A stretch of DNA of 64,000 bases from Lentzea aerocolonigenes (GTDB lineage Bacteria; Actinomycetota; Actinomycetes; Mycobacteriales; Pseudonocardiaceae), in contig NZ_BBOJ01000020.1 of NCBI RefSeq assembly GCF_000974445.1, forward strand, positions 62,001 to 126,000. Reading direction: 5' to 3'. The translations under genes were made by a program, and so were the position numbers. A model generated the notes under the pieces. It was not told the DNA's origin. It saw nothing but the letters and a program-made list of their open reading frames with translations, and ran no database searches. Shown here one piece after another: positions 6,793 through 16,340 of this stretch; within the stretch, counting starts at the first letter, position 1, and each line of letters starts with the position of its first letter.

Positions 6793-7338
6793 ATGAGCAC
6801 CGACCACGACCGACTCGCACCCGTCACCTGGCCGCCCGCCCCGATCAAAACCGAGCGCCTGGTGCTCCGCGAGTCGGCACCCGAAGACCGGGCGACGTTC
6901 ATCGACCTGTTCACCTCACCAGAGGTGGGCACCTACATCGGTGGCCCCCACCAGCGAGACGAAATGGAGCGCACGGCGCCCGAGGTGCCGGGCCGGCGCT
7001 TCGGCTGCTTCGTGGTCGACCTCGACGGCGCGATGATCGGCATGATCTCGTTCGACCGGCGCACCCCCGCCAGTTCGGGGCTGTTCCTGCCGGAAGGCGG
7101 CGAGGCCGAGCTCGGCTACCTGTTCCTGCCGCGGTCGTGGGGTCACGGGTACGCCGCCGAGGCGTGTGCGGCGGCGCTCGACTGGTTCCACGGCAGCCAT
7201 CCCGGGGAGCCGGTGGTGCTCACCACCCAGACCGCCAACCAAGCCTCGATGCACCTCGCGGCGAAGCTGGGCTTCACCGAGGTCGACCGGTTCGAGGAGT
7301 TCGGCGCGGAGCAGTGGTTCGGCGTGCGGGCCGGGTGA
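6793..7338 (+). CDS. GNAT family N-acetyltransferase (RimJ/RimL-like)
   Basis: Cytoplasmic GNAT protein of 181 residues. It begins with the typical IKTERLVLRE of the RimJ/RimL/Acetyltransf_3 group and carries the acetyl-CoA region AELGYLFLPRSWGHGYAAEACAAALDW and the late motif TTQTANQASMHLAAKLGFTEVDRF. These enzymes acetylate ribosomal protein N-termini, antibiotics or small amines; the substrate cannot be told here. GGGGGATGACCG lies just before the start. It converges with ftsK, with one base between the stops. Confidence 0.8.
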   Translation: MSTDHDRLAPVTWPPAPIKTERLVLRESAPEDRATFIDLFTSPEVGTYIGGPHQRDEMERTAPEVPGRRFGCFVVDLDGAMIGMISFDRRTPASSGLFLPEGGEAELGYLFLPRSWGHGYAAEACAAALDWFHGSHPGEPVVLTTQTANQASMHLAAKLGFTEVDRFEEFGAEQWFGVRAG

Positions 7339-7339
7339 C

Positions 7340-9721
7340 CTACTCGTCGTCGGCGGGGCCGCCTCCACGCATCAGGTAGATCACGGACTCGAGCTCGTCC
7401 GGCTTGATCAGCACCTCACGTGCCTTCGAGCCCTCGGACGGGCCGACCACGCCGCGGGTCTCCAGCAGGTCCATGAGGCGCCCCGCCTTCGCGAACCCGA
7501 CGCGGAGCTTGCGCTGCAGCATCGACGTCGAGCCGAACTGCGACGTGACGATCAGCTCCGTCGCCTGCACGAGCAGCTCCAGGTCGTCGCCGATGTCGGC
7601 GTCGATCTCCTTCTTCTCGCCCGCCTTGGCCGCCGTGACGCCGTCGGTGTACTCGGGCTGTGCCTGGTTCTTGGTGAACTCGACGATCGACGCGATCTCC
7701 TCGTCGCCGACGAACGCGCCCTGGATGCGCACCGGCTTCGACGCGCCCATCGGCAGGTACAGGGCGTCGCCCATGCCGATCAGCTTCTCCGCACCGGGCT
7801 GGTCGAGGATGACCCGCGAGTCCGTCAACGACGACGTCGCGAACGCCAGGCGGGACGGCACGTTCGTCTTGATCAGACCGGTGACGACGTCCACGGACGG
7901 ACGCTGCGTCGCCAGCACCAGGTGGATGCCGGCCGCGCGGGCCTTCTGCGTGATGCGCACGATCGCGTCCTCGACGTCTCGTGGCGCGGTCATCATCAGG
8001 TCGGCGAGCTCGTCGACGATCGCCATGATGTACGGGTACGGCCGGTAGACGCGCTCGGAACCGGGAGGCGCGGTGATCTCGCCGGACTTCACCTTGCGGT
8101 TGAAGTCGTCGACGTGGCGCACCCGGTTGACCTGCATGTCCTGGTAGCGCTGCTCCATCTCCTCGACGAGCCACGCGAGCGCCGCCGCCGCCTTCTTCGG
8201 CTGCGTGATGATCGGCGTGATCAGGTGCGGGATGCCCTCGTACGGCGTCAGCTCGACCATCTTCGGGTCGATCAGGATCATCCGGACCTCGTCCGGCGTC
8301 GCGCGGGCCAGCAGCGACACCAGCATCGAGTTCACGAACGACGACTTGCCGGAACCCGTGGAGCCCGCGACCAGCAGGTGCGGCATCTTCGTCAGGTTCG
8401 CGGTGACCATGTGGCCCTCGATGTCCTTGCCGAGGCCGATCACCATCGGGTGCGTGTCCTTGACCGTGGACGGCGCGCGCAGCACGTCGCCCAGGCGCAC
8501 CATCTCGCGGTCGCTGTTCGGCACCTCGATGCCGACGGCGGACTTGCCGGGAATCGGGGCCAGCAGGCGCACGTTGTCCGTCGCGACGGCGTACGCGATG
8601 TTCTTGGTCAGCGCGGTGATCTTCTCGACCTTCACGCCGGGGCCGAGCTCGACCTCGTACCGCGTGACCGTCGGGCCACGGGTGAAGCCGGTGACCTGGG
8701 CGTCGATCGAGAACTGGTCGAGGACGCCGGTGATGGCCTCGATCATGTGGTCGTTGGCCTTGCTGCGGGTCTTCGGCGCGTCGCCGTCCTTGAGGACGTT
8801 CGGCGGCGGCAGCTGGTACTCGCCCTCCACCGCGCGCACGGCCAGCGCCGGAGCGGAAGCCTTCTTCTCCTTCGCGGCAACGGGTTTCGGCGCGGGCTCC
8901 GCGGGCTCTTCCAGCGGGAGCTCGGCCTGCGGCTCCTCCTCGACGGGCGCGGCTGCCTGACGACGCCTGCTGGGCCGGCGCAGGCGAACCGGCTTCGGCT
9001 CTTCTTCTTCGTCGGTCTCGGCTTCCGGTTCCTCCGGCCGTTCGCGGTGCACGAGCGCACGAAGTCGCTGCGGCACCTCACGAACCGGCCAGTGCAGCAA
9101 GCAGAGGAGGCCGAAAACGAAGATCAGCATGAGCAGCGGGCCCGCGACCCACGGCGTGAGGCCCTGCGCGAGGAACCCGCCGGCCAGGTACCCCAGCGCA
9201 CCGCCCGCGTCACGACGCGCCAGCGGGTCCATCGGCAGGCCGCCGATCAGGTGGAACATGCCGAGCACGCCGATGCCGATCAGCACGCCGCCGACGACCA
9301 GCCGGAAGCGCTCCTCGGGCTTCGCGTCGGTGCGCATCAGCGTCACGCCGATGCCGAGCAGCACGACGGGAACGATCACCGCCGGGAACCCGACGGAGCT
9401 GCGCACGGCGACGTCGACCCACTGGCCGACCGGGCCGCCCGCCTGCCACCACACGCCCGCGCCGGTGATGAACGCGAGCGCGATGAGGAACAGCCCGATG
9501 CCGTCCCGCCGGTGTTCGGGGTCGAGGCCCTTGGTGCCGGTGATCGCCCGCACCACGGTGCCGACACCGCGTCCGATGCCGCCCCACACGGCGCTGATCG
9601 CGCCACTGCTGCTCTTCTTGCGCGGAGCGGGCTTTCTGGACGCGGCCGATCGCGCCCGCGGCTTGGCTGGTGCTTTGCCGCGTGACGTGGTCTTTCTCGA
9701 AGTCCCTGTACGCCCGGCCAT
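7340..9721 (-). CDS. ftsK: DNA translocase FtsK
   Basis: Septal DNA pump of 793 residues that moves chromosome ends through the closing septum. The N-terminus is basic (about 55 residues), followed by four membrane helices between about residues 70 and 215. A charged Pro/Glu-rich linker follows to about residue 300. The motor shows Walker A GSTGSGKSSFVNSM at about 449-462, Walker B as IMAIVDELADLMM, and the C-terminal winged-helix gamma domain with TSQFGSTSMLQRKLRVGFAKAGRLMDLLE. Length and order fit actinobacterial FtsK with a shortened linker. It stands alone between a GNAT gene and the divergently transcribed acyltransferase gene. Confidence 0.95.
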   Translation of the reverse strand: MAGRTGTSRKTTSRGKAPAKPRARSAASRKPAPRKKSSSGAISAVWGGIGRGVGTVVRAITGTKGLDPEHRRDGIGLFLIALAFITGAGVWWQAGGPVGQWVDVAVRSSVGFPAVIVPVVLLGIGVTLMRTDAKPEERFRLVVGGVLIGIGVLGMFHLIGGLPMDPLARRDAGGALGYLAGGFLAQGLTPWVAGPLLMLIFVFGLLCLLHWPVREVPQRLRALVHRERPEEPEAETDEEEEPKPVRLRRPSRRRQAAAPVEEEPQAELPLEEPAEPAPKPVAAKEKKASAPALAVRAVEGEYQLPPPNVLKDGDAPKTRSKANDHMIEAITGVLDQFSIDAQVTGFTRGPTVTRYEVELGPGVKVEKITALTKNIAYAVATDNVRLLAPIPGKSAVGIEVPNSDREMVRLGDVLRAPSTVKDTHPMVIGLGKDIEGHMVTANLTKMPHLLVAGSTGSGKSSFVNSMLVSLLARATPDEVRMILIDPKMVELTPYEGIPHLITPIITQPKKAAAALAWLVEEMEQRYQDMQVNRVRHVDDFNRKVKSGEITAPPGSERVYRPYPYIMAIVDELADLMMTAPRDVEDAIVRITQKARAAGIHLVLATQRPSVDVVTGLIKTNVPSRLAFATSSLTDSRVILDQPGAEKLIGMGDALYLPMGASKPVRIQGAFVGDEEIASIVEFTKNQAQPEYTDGVTAAKAGEKKEIDADIGDDLELLVQATELIVTSQFGSTSMLQRKLRVGFAKAGRLMDLLETRGVVGPSEGSKAREVLIKPDELESVIYLMRGGGPADDE

Positions 9722-9785
9722 GTGTATAAGGTAGTCCCTCGCGTCTCACCAGCCCCGTTTGCAACTGGGACGCGTGCGAAACCTC

Positions 9786-10613
9786 ATGGTTCCCCGGATC
9801 CCGCACGGTGTCGTTTCGACACGCCGTACGCTGCCCCGCGTGTCCACACCGCTCTTCTGGCGCGTGCTCATGGCGATCGACCGTGGCTTCGTCGCGCTGA
9901 CCGGCAAGCTCGAGGTGTCCGGCGACGTTCCTCCGGAGCTGCTCGGCAAGCCGTTGCTGCTCGCTTCCAACCACATCGGCAACCTCGATCCGTTCGTGCT
10001 CATCGCCGCGTGCCGCAAGATCGGCATCAATCCGCGGTTCATGCTCGCGGGCGGGTTGCTCGACGCGCCGATCATGGGCCCGGCGCTCAAGGCGTGCGGC
10101 CACCTGCGCGTCGACCGCAGGTCCGCCAACGTCGGCGAGGCGATGCACCGCGCCGTCGAGGCGTTGCAGTCCGGCGGCGACCCGATCGCCGTCTACCCCG
10201 AAGGCAAGATCACGCTGGATCCCGGCATGTGGCCAGAGCGCGGCAAGACCGGTGTCGCCCGCATGGCGCTGGGCGGCGGCATCCCGGTGATCCCGATCAG
10301 TCAGTGGGGCGCCCACGAGGCCGTGTACTGGGGCAACCTGCACGTGTCGGGCTGGAAGGACTTCCTGCCGTACCTGACGTCGTGGCTGTCCGCGATCCGC
10401 AAGCGGCCGACGTTCAGGGTCCACTTCGGCAAGCCGGTCGAGCTGTCGGACCTCTCCGCGGAGACGATGGGCGACGCGCGCCGGGCCCACGAGCGGATCA
10501 TGCTCGCGATCACCGAGGGCCTGGTGCCGCTGCGTCTCGACGAGCCGGACCTGCCGAGGTTCCACGACCCGACGCGGCCGACGACCGGTTCCTCCCCCTG
10601 GCGGCCCGCCTGA
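9786..10613 (+). CDS. 1-acyl-glycerol-3-phosphate acyltransferase (PlsC family)
   Basis: Phospholipid-synthesis acyltransferase adding the second acyl chain to lysophosphatidate or a related acceptor at the membrane. The four family blocks are visible: SNHIGNLDPF (an NHxxxxD catalytic box), then the MLAGGLLDAPIMGPAL region, VYPEGKITLDP (EG motif) and IPVIPISQWGAHEAV. The start is uncertain: ATG 9786, GTG 9840 and TTG 9759 are in frame; none has a strong ribosome binding site, and homology begins after residue 18. Its last 104 bases overlap the 3' end of the opposite membrane-protein gene. Confidence 0.85.
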   Translation: MVPRIPHGVVSTRRTLPRVSTPLFWRVLMAIDRGFVALTGKLEVSGDVPPELLGKPLLLASNHIGNLDPFVLIAACRKIGINPRFMLAGGLLDAPIMGPALKACGHLRVDRRSANVGEAMHRAVEALQSGGDPIAVYPEGKITLDPGMWPERGKTGVARMALGGGIPVIPISQWGAHEAVYWGNLHVSGWKDFLPYLTSWLSAIRKRPTFRVHFGKPVELSDLSAETMGDARRAHERIMLAITEGLVPLRLDEPDLPRFHDPTRPTTGSSPWRPA

Positions 10614-11190
10614 TCGAGTAGGCGATCACCGTGACGAGCATCGTCATCGGCATCGGATTGCCCACGACGAGACTCAGCGCGAAGTCGATCGCGGGAACGA
10701 CCAGGGCCAGCACGAACGCGGCGGTGCCCGCCGTGGGCAGCTTGATCTTCGGATCCGCCCACGGCGTGCGCTTCCACGGCTTCGCGACGCTGAGCCACGT
10801 CTGGAACGCGATCGCGCCGATCATGAACCCGGTTCCCACCGGCATCCACGCGCTGACGTGGCCTTCCGAAGCCGCCTGCAGGTTGCCGCTCAGGATGAAG
10901 ATCCCGATGTACAGCTGGCTGACGGTGATCGCGAACTTCGCGAGCACCCACCAGTGCCGGAAGTAGCCCCACGGCGTCGTCGCGCTGAGCATCATGCCGG
11001 TGAACGCGCTGGTGTTGGCCATGATCGCGAGCACGTTGTGGTCCAGCACCCGCGCCATCCTGAACGCGTTGACGTCGCTCGTCTTCATGCCGTGGAGCAG
11101 CAACGCCAGCAGTGCCACGGCCTGGCTGAGCCAGCCGACCGAGCTCACGACGTGCAACCACACCAACAACGTTCTCGCGCGCTTCGCCAT
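10510..11190 (-). CDS. DUF2269-like integral membrane protein
   Basis: Protein of 226 residues with about five hydrophobic helices: TLLVWLHVVSSVGWLSQAVALLALL, then the AIMANTSAFTGMMLS region, FAITVSQLYIGIFILS, FMIGAIAFQTWLSV and AAFVLALVVPAIDFALSLVV. The opening WLHVVSSVGW recalls DUF2269-type proteins of unknown function. The last about 35 residues are basic, low-complexity and lie antisense to the plsC end, which suggests an extended run-through tail. A hydrolase gene lies upstream on the same strand after 43 bases. No enzymatic motif is visible; function unknown. Confidence 0.65.
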   Translation of the reverse strand: MAKRARTLLVWLHVVSSVGWLSQAVALLALLLHGMKTSDVNAFRMARVLDHNVLAIMANTSAFTGMMLSATTPWGYFRHWWVLAKFAITVSQLYIGIFILSGNLQAASEGHVSAWMPVGTGFMIGAIAFQTWLSVAKPWKRTPWADPKIKLPTAGTAAFVLALVVPAIDFALSLVVGNPMPMTMLVTVIAYSIRRAARGRNRSSAASGRGTSAGPARRDAAAPGPR

Positions 11191-11233
11191 GACATGTAGC
11201 GTGCCTACACGTCAGGGCGAAGCGCATCAGGGA

Positions 11234-12010
11234 TCACCCTGACTGAGCCACCCGGTCCAGCCACTCGCCCATGAGCGCGTCGAACAGCACCGGCTGGTCG
11301 ATCTGGAGGTTGTGCCCGGCCGTGTCCAGCACGACGAACGACGCGTAGGGGTAGTGCGGCAACAACAGGTACACGTCCTCGTACCCGGTGGCGTTGTCCT
11401 GGCGTCCAGTGAGGATCAACGAGGGGCCGGAGTAGGTGCCGAGCTCCGGCCCCTCCGAGAGCTCCCACCGCTCGTAGATCCGCACCATCGCCTCGCGGTC
11501 GGCGATCTGCAGTCCGGGCAGGATCTCCTCGGCGAAGCGCCGCGCCGTCTCGGCCGTGCGCACCACGGCCAGGCCGTCGAACTGCGCGGCCAGCGCCGGG
11601 TCCAGCTCGACGCCGTCGGACCGGCGGACCTCGAACTCCGGCAGCGTCCGGTCGGGCGAGAAGAGGTTCGTGCCGATCGGGCAGATGAGCGCCAGCCCGC
11701 GCACCTGGTCCGGGCGGCGGTGCGTCAGGGCGCGGGAGAGGTAGCCGCCGTACGACTCGCCGACCAGCAGGAACGGCTCGGCGCCGATCTCGGCGTCGAC
11801 GAACTTCTCCAGCGCCGCGAGGACGTCGTCGCTGGAGTCGATCCCGTCGGCCGGCGACTTCCCCATCGCGGGCAGATCGGGGTACAGGCGCCGGTAGCCC
11901 GGCCTGGTCTCGAAGAACGGTTCCAAGCAGCCCAGCATCAGGCGGTGGTCAGGGGTCCAGCCGTGAATGGCGAGCACCGGAGTGCCCGCGCCGTGTTCTA
12001 CGAAATGCAC
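11234..12010 (-). CDS. alpha/beta hydrolase
   Basis: Cytoplasmic alpha/beta hydrolase of 258 residues. The oxyanion region is AIHGWTPDH, the nucleophile elbow GESYGG (Ser about 104), the acid lies in LTGRQDNATGYED, and the catalytic histidine in DTAGHNLQID. The cap region is short. The substrate is unknown; esterase, lactonase or C-C hydrolase are all possible. It starts 9 bases after the SARP regulator gene ends, so the two are probably co-transcribed. Confidence 0.8.
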   Translation of the reverse strand: MHFVEHGAGTPVLAIHGWTPDHRLMLGCLEPFFETRPGYRRLYPDLPAMGKSPADGIDSSDDVLAALEKFVDAEIGAEPFLLVGESYGGYLSRALTHRRPDQVRGLALICPIGTNLFSPDRTLPEFEVRRSDGVELDPALAAQFDGLAVVRTAETARRFAEEILPGLQIADREAMVRIYERWELSEGPELGTYSGPSLILTGRQDNATGYEDVYLLLPHYPYASFVVLDTAGHNLQIDQPVLFDALMGEWLDRVAQSG

Positions 12011-12019
12011 ACCGCAGTT

Positions 12020-14824
12020 CTATGCCAACTCGTGCAGCCGTGCGCGCACTTCCGGCACAAGAGGGTGGTCGTAGTCCTCGTAGATCGCCAACGCTTCGAG
12101 CAGGTGCGTCCGGGCCACGTCCGGCTGCCCGAGGCTCGTCTCCCCCAAGCCGTGCAACGCTTCCGCGAGACTCTTGCGGTCGCCGAGCACACGCAGGAAG
12201 CCCAGCGCGTTGCGGAACACCTCGCGCGACTCGACGCGCCGGCCGAGCTTGCACTGCGCCCAGCCGATGCTGACCAGCGCCATCGCCTTGCCGTGCACGG
12301 CGTCGTGCGAGTCCATCAGCTCGAACGCCCGCCGCGCCGCCGCCAGCGACGCCTCGTGCTGGCCCGCCGAACGCAGGATGTCGCTCAGGAACAACCTCGT
12401 GCCGCCCTCGCCGAACCACGAGCCGGCCTCGGCGTGCCGGTCCAGCGCCTCGCCGAACCTGTCGATGGCGAGATCGAACTGGCGCAACCCGCCGTACGCC
12501 ATGCCGAGCCCGGTGAGGCTCCACGCGGCACCGACGCGGTCGTCGATCTCGCGCCGGATCGCCAGCGCGCGGTCGAAGAGCTCCAGTGCGTCGGCGAAAC
12601 GCTGGCCGCGGAAGGCGGCGAGACCCTGGCCGTGCACCGCCCACGCGCGGGCGGCCTGGTTGCCGTCACGGGCGGCCGCGCGTTCGGCGACGCGGTACGT
12701 GCGGGTCCACTCGTCCAGCGCGCTCGAGACGATGAAGTAGTTCCACAGCGCCACCGGGATCTGCCACGCCGTGGGCGAGTGCTCCTCCTCGGCGAGCTTC
12801 GCCACCGCCAGCAGGTTCGAGGACTCGGTGCGGCACCAGGTGAACGCCTCGTCGTGCGATGCGAAGTCCTGAGTGGACAGTGGAGGCAGCAGGAACGACG
12901 GGTGGTCGGGTGGCGCGATGACGGTGCCGGCCGCGTTCGCGGTGTCGAAGTACCACCGCAGCAGGCGTTTCACGGCCTCGTCGCGCCCGTCCGGCGACTC
13001 CTCCGTGGCGCTGAGCTCCGTGGCGTACAACCGGAGCAGGTCGTGCAGCCGGAACCGTCCGCGCGCGACCTCCTCGATCATGTGGCCGCCCGTCAGCACG
13101 TCCAGCAACGTCCGTGCGCGCGACACCGGCACACCGGCCAGCGCGGCGGTGGCGGCGAGGCTGATCTCGGCGCCGGGATGCAGGCCGATCAACCGGAACA
13201 TCCGCGCCGCGTCCGGCTTCAGCGCCAGGTACGACCACGAGAACGCCGCCCGCACGGCCGTGTCCTCGTCGTCGCCCGTCGCCAGCACGTTCAACCGGTC
13301 GCGCTCGTCGGCGAGGTCGTCCGCCAGGTCCGCCAGCGTCAGGTGCGGCCGCGTGACGACGCGTTCGGCCGCGATCCGCACCGCCAGCGGCAGGTGCCCG
13401 CACAGCTCGACGAGCTTGGCGGCGGCCTCGGGTTCCGCCGCGACCCGGTCCGAACCCACGGCGGACGTCAGCAGCGCGAGCCCTTCGTCGGGCGTCAACG
13501 TCGAGAGCGTCAGCGAATGGGCACCGTCGCGCGCCACGAGCCCGCCGAGGTGGTTGCGGGAGGTCACCAGCACCATCGACGACGACCGTCCCGGCAGCAG
13601 CGGGCGCACCTGCTCGGCCAGCCGGGCGTTGTCGAGGAGCACCAGGACCCGTTTGCCCGCCAGCACACTGCGGTAGAGCGCGGACCTCGCGGGCAGGTCG
13701 TCCGGGATGCGTTCGGCCGGCACGCCGAGGCTCTGCAACAACTGGTGCAACGCGGCGGCGGGCTGCACCGGCGGTGCCGACGCGTCGAAACCGCGCAGGT
13801 CGACGTGCAGCTGCCCATCGGGGAACCGGGCGGCCACCTGGTGCGCGAACCGGACGGCCAAGGCGGTCTTGCCGACGCCACCGGTGCCGGTGATCGCGAC
13901 GAGCACCGGCGAGTGGTCGCTCGGGACGGCCTCGGAGAGCTTCACGAGCTCCTTCTCGCGGCCGGTGAAGTCGCGGATCTCGTGCGGCAGCTGGACGGGG
14001 ACGAGCGCGGGCTCGGCCGGTTCCGGCTGCGGGTCGTGGCGGCCGACGAGGAGTTGCTCGTGGACCTGGCGCAGTTCGGGCCCCGGCTCGATGCCGAGCT
14101 CCTCGATCAGCAGCCGGCGCAGGTCCGTGTAGACGGCGAGCGCCTCCGCCTGCCTGCCACCGCGGTACAACGCGGACATCAGCAGGCCGTGCAGCCTCTC
14201 TCGCAGCGGATGCGCACTGACCAACGTCGCCAGCTCCGCCGCCACCTCCGTCTCACGCCCGACGGACAGCATCAGCGCTGCACGTTGCTCCACGGCCGTG
14301 AGCCGCAGTTCGGCCAGGCGCGCGCGTTCCACCGCAGCGAACGGACCCGGCACGCCGTCCAGAGCGACACCCCGCCACAACCCGAGCGCGGCGTCGAACG
14401 CGGCGATGGCTTCCGCGGGCCTGTCGCGCAGCCGCCCGGCCTCGTCGAGGTGCGTGCGGAACAGGGCGGCGTCGGAACTGTCCGACGGCAGCTTCAGCAG
14501 GTATCCAGCGTCCGTGGAGAGCAGCACGGAACTGGGCGCGCGCGAGGCCCTGCCCGGTTCGAAGAGACGGCGCAGTCCCGCGACGTACGTGTGGATGCCG
14601 TTGTCCGCGCTGGCGGGCGGCTCGTCACCCCAGACGGCGTCGATCAGCTCACTGCGGGACACGACGTGGTTGGCGCGCAAGGCGAGCACGGCGAGCACAG
14701 CTCTCTGCCGCGGTGGCCCCAGGGTGAGCTCCTGGCCGTCCACCGTCGCGGCGAGCGCGCCCAGCAAGCTGACGCGCAACTCGTTCTGCACCTTTGTCCC
14801 AACTCCGTCGCTGTCCGCAGCCAT
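12020..14824 (-). CDS. AfsR/SARP-family regulator (BTAD + NB-ARC + TPR)
   Basis: Large regulator of 934 residues. An OmpR-type winged helix begins at about residue 15 (LRVSLLGALAATVDGQELTL), followed by the BTAD helical domain with YRGGRQAEALAVYTDLRRLL. An NB-ARC ATPase follows, with P-loop GTGGVGKTALAVRF at about 308-321 and LVLLDNA-type Walker B. The C-terminal third is tetratricopeptide repeats. Such proteins activate secondary-metabolite or stress genes, often downstream of Ser/Thr kinases. The ATG at 14824 is chosen because homology begins directly after it; the open frame upstream is antisense to the methyltransferase and is not coding. No biosynthetic cluster is adjacent, so it may act elsewhere. 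Confidence 0.88.
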   Translation of the reverse strand: MAADSDGVGTKVQNELRVSLLGALAATVDGQELTLGPPRQRAVLAVLALRANHVVSRSELIDAVWGDEPPASADNGIHTYVAGLRRLFEPGRASRAPSSVLLSTDAGYLLKLPSDSSDAALFRTHLDEAGRLRDRPAEAIAAFDAALGLWRGVALDGVPGPFAAVERARLAELRLTAVEQRAALMLSVGRETEVAAELATLVSAHPLRERLHGLLMSALYRGGRQAEALAVYTDLRRLLIEELGIEPGPELRQVHEQLLVGRHDPQPEPAEPALVPVQLPHEIRDFTGREKELVKLSEAVPSDHSPVLVAITGTGGVGKTALAVRFAHQVAARFPDGQLHVDLRGFDASAPPVQPAAALHQLLQSLGVPAERIPDDLPARSALYRSVLAGKRVLVLLDNARLAEQVRPLLPGRSSSMVLVTSRNHLGGLVARDGAHSLTLSTLTPDEGLALLTSAVGSDRVAAEPEAAAKLVELCGHLPLAVRIAAERVVTRPHLTLADLADDLADERDRLNVLATGDDEDTAVRAAFSWSYLALKPDAARMFRLIGLHPGAEISLAATAALAGVPVSRARTLLDVLTGGHMIEEVARGRFRLHDLLRLYATELSATEESPDGRDEAVKRLLRWYFDTANAAGTVIAPPDHPSFLLPPLSTQDFASHDEAFTWCRTESSNLLAVAKLAEEEHSPTAWQIPVALWNYFIVSSALDEWTRTYRVAERAAARDGNQAARAWAVHGQGLAAFRGQRFADALELFDRALAIRREIDDRVGAAWSLTGLGMAYGGLRQFDLAIDRFGEALDRHAEAGSWFGEGGTRLFLSDILRSAGQHEASLAAARRAFELMDSHDAVHGKAMALVSIGWAQCKLGRRVESREVFRNALGFLRVLGDRKSLAEALHGLGETSLGQPDVARTHLLEALAIYEDYDHPLVPEVRARLHELA

Positions 14825-14927
14825 CCAGCAACCTACCGTCAGTTTTCGTCCAGAAGCCATCCAGAGTCCGTGCAGAGGGCTTCTCCACACTTCACACAGG
14901 TGGATTGGGCCGAAATGAGGGGCGGAG

Positions 14928-15542
14928 ATGAACGCGGCCGAGGTCTTCGACACGCTCGGACTGGAATACCAACGGGCTTGGTCGCACCAGCCCGCACTGC
15001 ACGGCACCCTCGCCTGGTTCGCAGCGACCCAGCCGTCGGGCTCGCGCGTGCTCGACATCGGCTGCGGCACGGGCGTCCCGGTGGCGCGGACGCTCGCCAA
15101 GGCCGGCATGAAGGTCACCGGCATCGACGTCTCCCCGGTGATGGTCGACATCGCGACCGACCAGGTCCCCGACGCCGCCTTCCACAAGATCGACGTCCGC
15201 GACTTCGAGTCGCCGGCCGGCTCGTGGGACGTCATCTGCGCGGTGTTCTCGCTGCTGCAGATGCCCCAGGCCGAGATCATCCAGACCCTGGGTCGCGTCT
15301 CGGCGTGGCTGCGGCCGGGCGGCCACTTCTTCCTGGCCACCGTGGCGATCGACGTCGAGCAGGTCACGCTGCCGTGGATGGGCCAGGAGATCGAGGTGTC
15401 GTCGTTCTCCGAGGAGAACTTCGAGAAGCACCTGGGCGACGTGGGCCTGCGGGTCGTGCGCCGGAGCCGTCCGGTGTTCACACCGTCGTTCCCCGGCGCG
15501 ACGCCCGAAGAGTCACTTCACCTGGTGTGCCAACGACCTTAG
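14928..15542 (+). CDS. class I SAM-dependent methyltransferase
   Basis: Methyltransferase of 204 residues. The SAM-binding motif I is VLDIGCGTGVPVARTLA (about residues 41-57), motif II is VTGIDVSPVMVDIA, and the post-I acid follows in FHKIDVRDFE. The small-molecule or macromolecule substrate is not evident. GGGGCGGAG precedes the ATG at good spacing. It is divergent from the SARP gene with about 100 bases between and converges with atpB with a 4-base stop overlap. Confidence 0.82.
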   Translation: MNAAEVFDTLGLEYQRAWSHQPALHGTLAWFAATQPSGSRVLDIGCGTGVPVARTLAKAGMKVTGIDVSPVMVDIATDQVPDAAFHKIDVRDFESPAGSWDVICAVFSLLQMPQAEIIQTLGRVSAWLRPGGHFFLATVAIDVEQVTLPWMGQEIEVSSFSEENFEKHLGDVGLRVVRRSRPVFTPSFPGATPEESLHLVCQRP

Positions 15543-16333
15543 TGCTGTTCGGCGAGCGCCCGGCCGATGAAGTGCGCTGACAGCAAGGCGAAGATGTACG
15601 CCTGCAACACCTGCACGAGCGCTTCGAGGAAGATCAGCCCGATCGCGAGCGCGAAGCCCAGCACCGACACCGGCTTCAGCCAGACCGGGCCGTGCAGCAA
15701 CAGGAACTCCCCGCCGAGCGTGAACACCAGCACCAGCAGGTGACCCGCGAACATCGCCGCGAACACCCGGATCATGAGGTTCAGCGGGTCGAAGAAGAAC
15801 TTGAGGATGACCTCGGTGGGGATCAGCAGGCCCCACAGCACGCCCTTCGGCACGCCCGGGATGATGAACTGGTTGCGCAGGTAGCCCCTGAGCCCGAACT
15901 TCCTGACGCCCACGAAGTGGTAGAGCGGGTAGATGATCACCACCACGGCGAACGGGAACCCGCTGTGCGTGAACGTCGGGAACTGCACGAAGGGGATCAA
16001 CCCGTAGAGGTTGTTCACCAGGGCGAAGCAGAAGATGCTGACGATCAGCGGCACGTACGGCGCGAACTCCTTGGCGCCGATCTGCTCGCGCGCGATCGTG
16101 TTGCGGCCGAAGTCGTAGACCGACTCGGCGGCGAACTGCCACCGGGACGGGACGAGTTTCAGGTTCCTCGTGGTGATCAGGAAGAACCCCATGATGATCG
16201 CCACGGACAGGAACAGCAGGACCAGTGCCTTGTCCACCACGAAATCGATCGGAATTCCGAACGGGTGGTGCCAGGTGAAGATCGGCGGAAGGAAGATGTC
16301 TTCCTTGCCCGGTGGTGCGAAAACATCGGCCAT
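15539..16333 (-). CDS. atpB: orphan ATP synthase F0 subunit a
   Basis: Integral membrane subunit a of 264 residues, the proton half-channel partner of the c-ring. Five to six hydrophobic helices are visible. The essential arginine is in the helix LMIRVFAAMFAGHL, and the His/Glu pair is arranged as in most non-enteric bacteria (H of GHL, E of FLEALVQVLQAYIF seven residues before the conserved Gln). The usual FGNM after the arginine is FAAM here, so the glycine and asparagine of that motif are replaced. No other atp gene is nearby; the main operon must be elsewhere, so this is either a second copy or a displaced atpB. A stable hairpin overlaps its ribosome binding site. Confidence 0.85.
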   Translation of the reverse strand: MADVFAPPGKEDIFLPPIFTWHHPFGIPIDFVVDKALVLLFLSVAIIMGFFLITTRNLKLVPSRWQFAAESVYDFGRNTIAREQIGAKEFAPYVPLIVSIFCFALVNNLYGLIPFVQFPTFTHSGFPFAVVVIIYPLYHFVGVRKFGLRGYLRNQFIIPGVPKGVLWGLLIPTEVILKFFFDPLNLMIRVFAAMFAGHLLVLVFTLGGEFLLLHGPVWLKPVSVLGFALAIGLIFLEALVQVLQAYIFALLSAHFIGRALAEQH

Positions 16334-16340
16334 GAGGCGA

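Noticed and set aside
7166..9685. 839-codon plus-strand frame opposite ftsK
   Set aside because: Antisense shadow of a clear FtsK gene; no recognisable domain.
14825..15481. N-terminal extension of the SARP frame
   Set aside because: The extension is antisense to the methyltransferase and has no homology to SARP proteins; ATG 14824 gives a normal N-terminus.
11312..15580. 1422-codon plus-strand open frame opposite the hydrolase, SARP and methyltransferase genes
   Set aside because: Translation is Arg/Gln/His-rich low complexity and mirrors well-supported genes on the other strand and frame; a GC-bias shadow.
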